Positions 49,510 through 60,137 of a stretch of 64,000 nt of DNA are shown in pieces. The stretch's first letter is position 1, and each line of letters begins with the position of its first letter. A model generated the notes under the pieces. That model searched no databases, was not told where the DNA came from, and saw only the letters and a list, made by a program, of their open reading frames with translations. The position numbers and the translations under genes were made by a program. This DNA is from Gymnogyps californianus (Eukaryota; Chordata; Aves; Accipitriformes; Cathartidae), in assembly GCF_018139145.2 (NCBI RefSeq), contig NC_059481.1, positions 6,002,368-6,066,367 of the forward strand, given 5' to 3'.

Positions 49510-52029
49510 AATTAATATTCTTGCATTTTCCACACCTTGCAACTGTACTTGTAATTCAGTGTTGAGTCCAGGAGGAATGCCACCAGACTGCTATCACTAC
49601 TGAATTATATCCTACATTATCTGCTTTTCTACCACTGCCTGGGTTTGACCCAGTTTGTGCCAGCATATATGAAAAAGTTGTAGCTGAAGTTGACCTGGCT
49701 GTAAAGTTTTATAACACAGTACATAAGTTGCTTTTTTTTTTTTTTTTTTAAATGCGACTTTGCCAAAATCCTAAACAAACAGGTAGAAAGCAAGATGTGG
49801 ATCTTCCCTTTTTAAATTTAAGTGTAATTTTTAAAGAAAGATTGCAAAAGGTAGGAGTTCCTAGAGATTTTAATAGTGCTCAGTAGTTTCTTGTCCTTTT
49901 TCAAGTTGCTCAGTATCTCTTTTTCTTTTGTCCCTTTCCTCCTCCCTTCCCCACCAACTCTTGCCTTCGGTGTTTAGGGAAAAGATAGAATTCGACACTT
50001 GTAAGTCTTAGCATTTAAATTTAAAATCTATTCTGATTTAAACTTGAATGAACTTGCTTGGGAGGAAAAGAAAAATCCTCTAGACATCTCATTCTGTAAA
50101 GTTTGTTCATTGGGTTCCTCTTGGTGGGATATTCCAAAGGGAGGAGGAACTTTCTGCAGGTCCTGAAAAAGCCTACTTTTTAACTGCAGTGAAATCTTTT
50201 TAAGAGATTACAGCCCATTTTATTCATGGCGTTCCATTATGACCCCACACTTACTATTATTTGTATTATGGCAGAGCCTAGACAACTTGAGCTGATTGGT
50301 GAAGAGTACCTGAGCTAGGCACTTGAAAAATACTGTGTAAGAGAGTCTCTACTTGAAGAGACCACCATCTCTGGCTCACTTTCAGTAAATAGCAGCAGCA
50401 GTGGTGGTGGCTGCTGTTACTGATTTTGGTGCAAATCTGTTTCATGGGAAGTTGTAACTCCCTGACTGGAAACTAGTACTATCAAAGCACAGGTGGTGTT
50501 TTGCAGAGCAGTTTAGATGTGCTACCTAACATTGTACGGCAAAGCCATGAGCTGAATTTGAACTATCAGACTTGTATTCCAGAGCTGTAACACAAGCACA
50601 GTTCATTTCAGTACTTCCTTCTGGGTGACTATTCTGCTCTTTTGTTAGTATTTCTGTTCTCTTGGTTCACCTGAACTGGGAAGATGTGCTCATGTCTCTT
50701 GTTAAGCATGGGTATAAGGATGTCTGCTTCCTCTGGATTTGCACCTCTGTTTTCTTTGCTGTCTTTCTGTTCTTCTCCTCGCTATCTCAGATCTTCTGTT
50801 TGCTCTTTTCCCCTACAGACACTTCTCTTCACTCCCTCTGCCAGCAACTTTAATTTTCTTGGCCTGTATATCTTCCTTAAAAGCTCCTTGCAGCCTTTCG
50901 CTTTCACTCTCCTCTGCATTCAGCTTTATCTGCCTTCCAAACCCTCAGTGTTTCTGAGCTCCCTGGCTCTTCATGACTGTTTCTCTTCTGGCCGTATATC
51001 TCTTTGTCCCTGGCTCTCTGGGGGATTAGAGCTCTCAGTGTCTTCCTTTGAATCAGAGAAGGGTGGGGACCAAGTCCAGGGCACAAAATACCTGACAATG
51101 AGAAGAGTCAGAGTGTGTGTGAGCTCACTCTTGTGTTTCTTACTTGCCACTCCGCAGCCAGTGCATGAAGACTGAGCGCACATTAATTTGAATGAGTACT
51201 GACTGTGCTAACAGATTTCCATGGTTTGATAACTGGAAAATTTTCGTAAGAGCGGCTCTAGTGGGATTTCTGGCAACTGTGGGTTCTTTTTAATTTGACA
51301 CTTCCATCAACAGGTTGCAAATCTTGTCAGTTAGGGAAGAGCAGAAGTAAGTCTACCCAATCAGCCAGAAAAAGCAAGGGAAGGCTATTTAATTTCTTTC
51401 ATTTAATGAAGAAACTGGTGTATGAGTGCTGCAGGAGAACAGAATAGAAAAGGGGAAGAAAAACCTCTGTGGGGAGCCAGATTTCTCAAGAAATGCTTGA
51501 AGATTAACTGAAGGGGGGGGGAAACCCTAGAAACTTTTCAAAAAGGAAGACCTACGATGGTGCAAACTGAGGCAAATTTCTGCTTTTTCAAGTCTCCTTG
51601 AACTCAGATTTTTCTCATCTGTGTGTGAAGTAAAGTTTAGAGCATTTTCTGGTTTTCTGATCCTGCTTTCTCCGAAGTTTGCAAGTCTCCAACTTCTCTC
51701 TGAGCCTTTACAGTGTTCTTCTCTAGTGGGAGCCATCCCTTGGGTTCTTCCCCCACAAACAGCTCTTTGGTTTATAAAGGAAGCGGTTTTATTTTGTTTT
51801 TGTTGCTGCCATCCAAGACTGACAAATGGGTTTAATCCCAGGCTCTTCCTTCAATTATTAATGAAAAATATTGTATTACCTGAGGCTAACCCAACATTGC
51901 GTTCCATTTCCAAGCCTTTGGCAACCAGCAATCTCATTGCTGTCTAAAATGCAGAGAAAAAAATCTTTTGCCTGCTCCTTTTTCCTCCTCTGCTTCTGCC
52001 TCCCCTCCCTCCCTTAAGAAATACTTTAC
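49510..52029. other. Presumed intron; pyrimidine-rich tract
   Basis: After the minisatellite come a T18 run (49732-49749) and, at 50640-51010, a long C/T-biased stretch. The bias produces overlapping open frames (163 codons at 50684-51175) without any recognisable domain. AGCAGCAGCAGTGGTGGTGGCTGCTG near 50392 forms a small inverted repeat. A G9 run lies near 51513. No gene is supported. Confidence 0.45.
49732..49749 (+). repeat. Poly(T) run, 18 bases
   Basis: An uninterrupted T18 is followed by AAATGCGAC. It is a simple repeat or the complement of a retroposon tail. Confidence 0.85.
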
Positions 52030-52640
52030 TGTGTGAATTGCAGGATGACTCCAAAGAGTTTGCTAAGAGAGCATTGTGATAAATAAAAGTGAACATCATG
52101 CAGTCTGATTGTCACTTGTTTAGGATTTAAAGTATCGATTTCTGAATGTTACGGAGATTTAGACATGGGTTAATTAAACATTTACATACAAGTGTAGAAC
52201 AATATATTGTATGGTGCAATAATATGCACTTTAATAAGAATCTGTGGGTGTTGTGTGTTTGGTTGTTCCATGTTAATTGGTATCATGCTGGCTCCTAGCT
52301 TAGGTCTTTGGCTAGATGGAACAGAATAGACATGGTGTTTTAAATATTTTAATTAGGACCAGCAGTTCCCGGCTCGCTCATTTCTCATTGGATTGTTTTT
52401 CATGCATGAATAAATTAGCTAGCATGGAAGTACTTTGCAGAAAGTAGTTGCCCTCTAGCCATAAAATGAGTCTTGTTCATTAATACTTTAATGAAATTAG
52501 CTGTGAGCAAAATATCATTCCTTTTAACTGTGTTCTAATTTCTTAATTTTAATTAGGCACATAATTGTAGTATACTGAAATTATCTTAATGTACAGCAAG
52601 AAAAGTTCTATCACTGTGGGCCTGTGCCTGAAACTTGAGC
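52030..52640. promoter_or_regulatory. Strong CNE-like segment (about 600 bases)
   Basis: A long repeat-free block containing the perfect 12-base palindrome TTCATGCATGAA (52399-52410), which overlaps a POU/octamer-like ATGAATAAATTA and is followed by GCTAGC. It also holds many TTAATTA/TTAATTAG cores and the CpG-bearing TTCCCGGCTCGC. Stops occur in all frames. This and the next two segments form the densest candidate regulatory cluster in the window. Confidence 0.45.
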
Positions 52641-53589
52641 ATACTTGCAGCATATTTCAGCTTGCAATTTTTCTCTTCAACTTTTCCTAGCTAATCAAAA
52701 TCTTTTCCTTACTTCGTGTTACTGCAACATGATGTCAGGAACTGACTAATGCTTTTGAATACTTGAAAAATTAAAAGAATCACTGATGCTATGTTTTGTT
52801 GTTGGCAACATTCATTTGACAACCCCAACTTTAGGATCCAACATAACCCAGGAGCATTTCTAGGAAGCATAGAATACACAGAACATATTTGTTATTTTGA
52901 CTTTTTCCCCTGAGATTTTCCACGTTTTGCTAACCTCCAGTTGATACATTTACTTTATAATTTTACAAATTGAGATATGAAGCAGTGAGGATGTATGAAA
53001 GCTAAGAAATTTAGATTTTGGCAGCTCTAGTATACGTCATCTTTAGTATAAAGTTTAACTAGTATAAATTAGTCTAGGTCGCTTTATAGATGCAGCTTGT
53101 TTCCACTTTGGCAGATACTGTTCTGCTGGATGCAATTTCTTTACCTGAAAGACAAATGTATTCTGGCAAAAACATTGGTTAAGCTATCTGACAGTAAGTT
53201 TGACATGAGTATGTTGAGTGAATGTCCTTATCCTGATAGAGAACTGGGGGTAGAAACACTACACTAGCTAAATTTTTTTAGGAGAGCTAAGCATCTTCAA
53301 TCCAAATTTATGTCAGTGGGGATTTAAACTTCAGCCTTTACTACTTTGCTCAAAATTGCAGAGAACTGGGATAAGAAGCCAGAAATGAATCTTGAAAGTT
53401 TTAAAGTACTGAAAAAGGGGCATGTAAGTATTTAGCCCTAGAGTTTTTGCATCCAAATCCATTGAAAACTATGTTTTGTATTTATCATATTCTTAAGCAA
53501 AGAGAATTTCATACAGTAGTGACTATACAGATATGAAATGTAGACTTTGACCCAAGTAATTTTAAGATCAAATAACAGTACACTAGCAT

Positions 53590-54080
53590 CTTGAACCTAG
53601 TGGTTTTATGTAGTGATCTCTTTCTCCTGTACAGTGCTGTATAAACCTGTTCTGCAGAAGTCTGCAGTTGTGTCTGTAACATGCCTCTCCAGAACGCCTG
53701 TGAAATCCATAGTGCAAAATGCAGGTGAGCTCCAAGTTAGCCTCCCTTCCCCCATGGAGGTGATGCGCATTAGTGCTGTTAGCCATTTTACCAGAGTGAC
53801 GAGGACCTTTGTCTGCTGAAATTGAATTTCTAATTGAAATCCTTTTTGGTGGCATATTTCACTGCCTGCCATAATTGGCACCTGCTCTAAATAATATTGA
53901 TATTTCTTATTTAAATAATATATTATGGCTAATTGTAATACTTCATTATGCCCACAATTAAGTGAACTGAGGTTAGTTTACAATTAATACTAATAGTAGT
54001 TGATGTGCAATTTGAATGTAATTTGCTGCTGTTAGCAGATTGCCAGTGGAAAGAAGAAAGCTAAGGGATTTCTTGTTTCC
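53590..54080. promoter_or_regulatory. CNE-like segment containing a candidate exon
   Basis: Starting inside the candidate exon (53635-53724) and running on to about 54050 is a repeat-free block. It has retained CpGs (GATGCGCATTAG, GTGACGAGG), near-inverted TTGAATTTCTAATTGAAA, CATAATTGGCACCTG and TATTTAAATAATATATTA. An exon flanked by enhancer-like or conserved intronic DNA is a known pattern for regulated cassette exons. Two minus-strand frames of about 90 codons also cross it. Which signal is functional cannot be told from one sequence. Confidence 0.4.
53635..53724 (+). other. Candidate 90-base cassette exon
   Basis: The acceptor TGATCTCTTTCTCCTGTACAG ends at 53634 and has a good pyrimidine tract. 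The donor GCAG/GTGAGC at 53724/53725 is close to consensus. The interval is 90 bases, a multiple of three. Its third frame is open throughout and reads LYKPVLQKSAVVSVTC... then LSRTPVKSIVQNA. It would start with two bases of a split codon and end with one, so it is symmetric (1-1 phase) and could be skipped without a frameshift. I do not recognise the peptide. The other two frames stop, so in another phase it would be a poison exon. Confidence 0.28.
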
Positions 54081-54159
54081 AGTGGCAATCTTGTTTTTCT
54101 AGACAAACAATTTTAAATAAAATGTGAGTTATATTCAGATAACCAACAAAGTAGTTAGA

Positions 54160-54570
54160 CTAAACATTCTGGTTTTATTTCTGATCAATCAATGTCATTC
54201 TTCTGTTGGTAAACACACGCTCAAACCCTCCCTCTGGAGGCCTAATTCCAATTATCATCTATTAAAGATTAGTAAAATTAATGCAGCACATCTTTAATTG
54301 TTTCATGTTATGGGAGGCACAAGATAAGTTCAGAAGACTCGGGCTTCACATGAGGCAATCTTCAGTATGATGCATTTATATCAGAATGATTAGCCTGTAT
54401 TTGATTACAGATTGCTCTAATAGTGATAACAGAGGCTCTAAAAAGAAAAAGGCGATGGGCTGGAAGTGTGGTGTGGAACATCAGCTACTGATAACAAATG
54501 CTACAGAAAGTGATTATTCTGAAGAAAGGAAATCCCAAGGTATTTCTTTCTTGTAATAAAATCTATTTGG
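54160..54570. promoter_or_regulatory. CNE-like segment with FOX and homeodomain cores
   Basis: Repeat-free block with TGTTGGTAAACACACGC (a forkhead GTAAACA core), GGAGGCCTAATTCCAATTATC, AAAATTAATGCAGC, ACTCGGGCTTC and AAGGCGATGGGC. CpGs are retained in AT-rich surroundings. No convincing open frame. Third member of the 52-54.6 kb cluster. Confidence 0.4.
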
Positions 54571-57199
54571 GTGTAAATATTCAATGGCTTCCAAGTTATC
54601 TGTACCTTGAAAATTATTTGCTATAGAGGCAAATGACCTAGGCAGATGGACAATAGTTGGTTTGGTCTACTTCACCAGTCAAAATTCTTCAGATCCTTCC
54701 AGCATCAGAAAGTGTCTATAAAATGTGCTTGAGCAGCAAATTCAAAATGTATCGTCACCATGCTCAGTTTGCTGACTTGAAACAATCATATTAGAAAAAT
54801 GACCTGTCTGTACTTCTTATAGACTCCTCTGTAATAAGACTTAAAGAGAAGTTAAATTTAAAATTGCTTCAGTCTTTTGTTTATATGATCAGATAAGACA
54901 CCTTTGAATCAGAGCTGAACTGATGTTATGTAAACTTAGGAATCTCAATCTAAAACCTGCATGGAAGCTGAAGTAAAAATCAAAACAACAAAAAAAAAGG
55001 GTAAGCTCTAAGGGAATTTGAGTAATGAGAAACATAAAAGGGTGGATCAAAAGCCTGTTGCAACATCCAAGTGCTCATACAGTTGTAATTGGCATCCCTT
55101 TCTCATTTCTGTGACAGTACGGTTACTTACTCTCTATTTTGGAGTAAGATAGTGGACACTGATATGGTGTTCAGCTACCAAAAAGGGAATTTAAGCAGTG
55201 GGAATTAAATTACTTGTGTTGGAATTGGTTGAGGAAAGAAGAAATACATAAATGAGGCAGGGAGTTCACTCTGTGACATTATGATACGCTACCTGCATTA
55301 CAAACATTTTTCTGGCACAATTAAAACGTGTGTGTCTGTGAACAAACGTAGAGTGAGATTGATTTCCCATGGCCTGAATCAAACAGCTTAGGACGTAAGG
55401 AAGGGAGAATGACATGTTCAGTGTCACTTGGAAGCAGGACATGGGGTGGAACTGCCACAACAGAGCATGTGCATGTCTCAGTGCTTTATGATCTTAGGCT
55501 TGTGTTCTGTAGCTGTGGTGTTCAGTCCCTCGTTTTCAAAACAGCAACTTAATGGATAAGTTGTTTGGTTGGTTTTTTTTTTCCCCACCCTGTAAGTTTA
55601 CAGAGGACTTACTTTTCGACTAAGCATGGTCTCTTAAATATTTAGTTATATTTGTTTTAAAGTTTAGTTGCTGGTATTTTTTAAAACATGGAATCTAGAC
55701 CTACAAAGGGCCAGAACTACAAAAATGTTGATTTCTTTGAAAGTTTACACTACAATGTTGCTAGTTTTAGTGATCTTATTGCCACATAATTCTAGTCTAG
55801 GTTTTTGGTTGTTTTCTTTTGTTTGGTTGGTTTTTTAAGAATGCTACCACTTCTTAAATCGTCACCTGGGTACATCACTACTCATTTAAAAATGATAAAA
55901 AAAAAAGTCATTAGATACCCAGAATGAGGAGAAATGCTGGGAGTTGTGAAAGCCCAATTTAAATCAGGACCAATTAAAAAAAAAAAAATTAAAAAGCCTT
56001 CCCCACCATTTTTAACTTAGTCTTACGATTTCCAGATCAGTCAGAAGCTACCTGAGATGTATGTGTTTCTTTTTCTAGAGGACCAAAAGCTAATTTAGGA
56101 GAAACTAGATTTCCTTTACCAGGTCAGAAAACAACCCAGAAATTTCAAGTGGTCTTGATAGAAGACATGGTTGGAGTGATTTGGAAAGAGAGGTAGACAA
56201 AACATTTTAATAATGAAAATCCTTTACTGAATTATTTTTTCTTCATCCATGAGACTTCTTAGACAAAGAATTAAGAGAATCTGTGCCAAAAAACTCCACC
56301 CCAATCTTGTTCCCTCTATCTTTCTAAGTAGCTGTATGTCATAGGATTTACTTATCAACTGTAACATTAGCATTAAAAATCCTTTTAGGTTCCCTGTTGT
56401 TATTCCAAGAATGCCATTTTTGAGGCACCAGCCACTCTCTTCAGATTGCATCTGCCTTCGATCAGTGGTGCATCTGATTTCATTATAATTATGTTATCAT
56501 TTAGATTAATCAGTATTTTGCAGTTTCAGTTGATTAGAAAATTACAAGTTGAACACAGTATTCATAATAAAAATACAAACTAAAAGGTAAGTAAAAGAAT
56601 GCTGGAGAACAGTGGGTGTTTAACAGCCTGTCTCTATTTTTGAAGTCTGAAAATTGCTGCTTACTGTTGCCACAACTTAGAAAAATCCTTGACAATAATA
56701 CAGCATCAGTGTGTCAAAAGCTAACAACATATTGCCTTTTGGAGGGTGAATGCTGTTCATTTATACAGTTATGGAAAACTTCTTTTTACACTTGTTTTTC
56801 CAGTGTGCAGAAATGCTAATTCTACCAGTGAACCAGCTGCTTTGAAATTCTGTATCTTTTCTCACTATAGCGTTTTTCTTGGAAATTCAGAAAAACATTA
56901 AGCCTTCCCTAATGTTTTCTGATGTGGCTAGCAGTTTTGACTGATTCTTTTTTGTGGTCAGCTTTGTACGCTTTGAGGTGACTTGTATTTCAAAAAGTAC
57001 TGAACACCCTTTCAGTCTGCAAATTTTGGAATTGTTTAATAGAATCATAGAAGTGTGTTATGGAGTTAGGTCTGGTGAGTCATGTGGCAGAGGATCAAAG
57101 ACTTTAATTTTAACTGCTCATTGCCATTCCTTCTTTAATATTGGTGTTAATCCTTCCTTTAAAAAAGGAAATAGCAAATATTAATATTTCTAGTAACAG
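54571..57199. other. AT-rich presumed intron, nothing recognised
   Basis: Single-copy DNA with G/T tracts near 55563 and 55801 and short A runs near 55976. The sequence AGAATCATAGAAG near 57040 resembles the ATTCTATG-type tail of avian CR1 elements in reverse, but it lacks further repeats or a body. A near-perfect donor AAAAG/GTAAGTA at 56586/56587 closes a 63-base interval with stops in every frame. Confidence 0.45.
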
Positions 57200-57430
57200 A
57201 AGTGTTCGCTGGACTTGTTGGAATGTCTTTGCTATAAATAGTTTTTATAAATAAGGGGGCAAGGTGTCTGTGCTACAGATCAGAAATATTTAGCGTATGT
57301 GATGAGCATAATTAGATAATCATAATGGTCTGGGACAAAATGGATCAAACTGCCAGCTGTGCTACTCCATTTGCACCTTTATCATCTGTGGTCTAAGTGG
57401 TTATTTCCAGTTCCAAAAAAGCTCATGTGG
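57200..57430. promoter_or_regulatory. CNE-like segment
   Basis: Non-repetitive block with GTTCGCTGGAC, a MEF2-like CTATAAATAG (57231-57240), GAGCATAATTAGATAATCATAATGG (homeodomain and GATA-type cores) and TTTATCATCTGTGG. I infer an enhancer-like element from motif density alone. Confidence 0.3.
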
Positions 57431-60116
57431 AATTTTTCTTTTTCTTCCTGCTTGTGCATCCTCTTTCAAAATGCTTTCTGCAATCTTTCATGAAGAGTTA
57501 CTGTATTTTCTGAAAGAAGAGAGCATCAGTCAATACCTTCTGCAAGCTCTGAGTTCTCTATGACCTTCTCCTTTATTTCCATCCAAGCACATAAACAATC
57601 ACGTGCTATTATACATCTGTTACGGAATCTACTTCTAGTGCCAAAGGGCTGACTGTGACACTTGGCATCAAATGCTTGGAAGTCTAGCTCATAGATAACT
57701 TTCTAGTAACTTAACTCAGTTCAATCAGATAATACAAGGATCCAGTGCTGAGAAATTAAACAAAACCAAGGAGAATATTTTTCCATTTCATATTTTTGCC
57801 AAAATGCAAAAGATGGCACTAGACATCAGGGAAAGATATTTGACAAATTTGCATCCTGGGATCTAGTTTTCCTTTTAAATACATTGAATTTTAGAAGGTA
57901 TTGCTTTTTTACAGGAGAAGCACTGGCTCCTTTAGTAGCTTTTCTACAGGTTAATAGTCTGTTGCAGAGTATAAATTAAAAAAAAAAATCAACACAATTC
58001 ATGATTCTGGAGGGAAAAATGATGTGAGATTCCATTGCCCTTGAACACCCAGCCTTATAAAATGTAAAAGAACAATGTCTGTGTTACCACTCTCTGAGTG
58101 TTAGGTATGTTTCTCCTGTAATCATGAACATATCTAGTTGTTTTGTGGAGCCTATAACAATAATTCAAGAAACCACAATCCCATCAGTATTTTTCTGGCA
58201 AATATTGCCAGACTTCACAAGAGAGATAGCGGCATGAGTGTGCTACCACAATACCACTGTATTAAAGTACTCATTAAATTTATGCAGATGGTAGTTTCTT
58301 CCTGAGGAAGATGTATTGATGTTTACCATTATGAATATGAAATTGTTAATTGTGGATTTTGAAACTTCAGGAGGCATTCTGAGCGTGCAATTTATCTTAT
58401 GACAAAATTTATCCTAATAGAGTTGTATTGAGCTCTGAGAATGACAAAACCAGCAGGGCAGTCAGGCAGACTGTCCCTGGGGAAAAAGAACTGTTTTGAC
58501 ATCTGTCTGAATACAGTATTTCTACTGGTTTTTTTCCCGGACTGATACTAAAGATGCTTTGTTTGGAGCTATTAAGGGCATGATGCTGCAAGCTGGTGAC
58601 TGTAAGGGGGCTCCAGGTCTGTGAAGAACATAAGCTACATGTTTTAAAAATCAGTTGTTATTTAGAAGTGTAGAGATTCCTCATGTCTGAGGTATCCCTT
58701 CAAATGAGGTTTCTTTAGGTTAATATTCTGCAGCTCAGCTTTCCCAGGTAAAGTGGGTATGTGCTCTGATGTGAGTGTTGTGTTCATGCCCTCAGGTCCC
58801 AGCCAGCAGAAGGAATGGCAGTGTGAGCCTCCTGAGGAAGCACCAACAGCCACTTCTCCTGCAGGGAGGTTGACTGTTGTCTCTCTGCTATGAAAAGGGT
58901 GGTTTTGTGGCTAATGATAAACTGATCTCTTGATGGTGGCTGATTTCAGTTTTGTTTGATCAGTCTCTTGCTGAGGTCAGTCTCCTATCTTCCTGATCTG
59001 CCTTCCCCAAGTGACTTGTTCTTGCCATGCTACAATACAAGGCGCTTTTTTTTTTTTAAACACAACAAAACTCGTTTGCTCATGACATAGTCAGTTTCTG
59101 TTGTGGTTCAAGAGGAATGTGGCTTGCTGCCTGGAGAAAAATGGTCGTAAGGCAATGACTTGATGTAGAAGGGAAGATGAGGCTGATGGGAGAAAGAGTG
59201 GAAGGTTGTATTTTGATGGAGGAAGATGTGTGAAGTTAGGGAGAGATCTTGCCTGGAGAAAGACAAAATTTCTAGGCGGGGGGCAGAATCAGAGGGGAGA
59301 GTTCGGATGCAGAAATTCACAAAGGGACGGAAGCCCTGCTTTTCACGGCTCCTAGGGATGCAGCTGTGTTCAAAAGGGGGTATAAATGAACATTTTCAAA
59401 CACCTGAATGGAATTAACCCTATCTTTTGTAAAATTAGTGGATGTGGATGGCTAACTTCACTGCTTCAAAACTTCAGTCAAAGAGGAAAACAGAAAAATG
59501 AAGGACTGAAAGCAATATTAACTCAGTTGTATGCAGAATTTAATTTACTTTTCCTCTTCTACTTTAAAGGTTACCTCTCTAAGATTGTCTGCAATATTTT
59601 GGGGTCTTGAGACTTAGATTAAGGTTAACTTTTTTACATTTTATATAAATTTCAAATTTTTAACTACAAATTTTCAGGATTGGGGATGTTCTCTACCTTT
59701 TTTAATCTTCTTATGATGTCGGAAGAAAAGAGAAAAATGAAACTTTTTGAGTACCCATCGAAAGACATACTGTCATTATGACAACGATCACCAGGTGGTG
59801 CTGTTTCACATAGACTTCCAAATTGTTTTTCTGCTGTGCGAGCTGATGTTCAGTTATGGGAAGATGCACTACATTGTTAATTTTTGCTATGAAGTCTCTG
59901 AAACTGAGCAACAAAAGTTTGCATGCAGCCTTATTCTTTGACTTGAGCAAATGTTTGAGGCAAGGCTGCTCTGTGTGAACAGGCACTACTAATGAACAAG
60001 TTCACAGAAAAAATGCTGCCCACATAGCCACCTGTATTGTATAGATAAAACTGTATAAAGAAAATGTGGAGTTGAAGCACCTGTACTAGCTTGTCAAAAT
60101 GCTATATATGAAACTT

Positions 60117-60137
60117 CCCCCCCCCCCCCCCCCCCCC
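60117..60137 (+). repeat. Poly(C) run, 21 bases
   Basis: Twenty-one consecutive C sit between AAACTT and AAATAG. The minus strand is G21, able to form G-quadruplex; the + strand can form an i-motif. Runs of this length are prone to sequencing and assembly length errors, so the exact count may be unreliable. Confidence 0.9.

Noticed and set aside
49168..49565. Open frames of 100-120 codons on both strands, Ser/Leu/Phe- or Lys/Glu/Arg-rich
   Set aside because: They are produced by the 16-bp minisatellite, whose unit and complement contain no stop codons in these phases.
50684..51175. Open frame of 163 codons rich in Ser, Leu, Phe and Cys
   Set aside because: It lies in C/T-biased DNA with two other overlapping frames. 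The apparent hydrophobic segments follow from composition, with no signal of coding periodicity that I can see.
56524..56586. 63-base interval ending at an excellent donor AAAAG/GTAAGTA
   Set aside because: All three frames contain stops and the acceptor is weak. Kept only as a note within the surrounding stretch.
57036..57050. AGAATCATAGAA resembling the CR1 retrotransposon 3' repeat
   Set aside because: Only one and a half octamers are present, with no CR1 body or reverse transcriptase remnant beside it.
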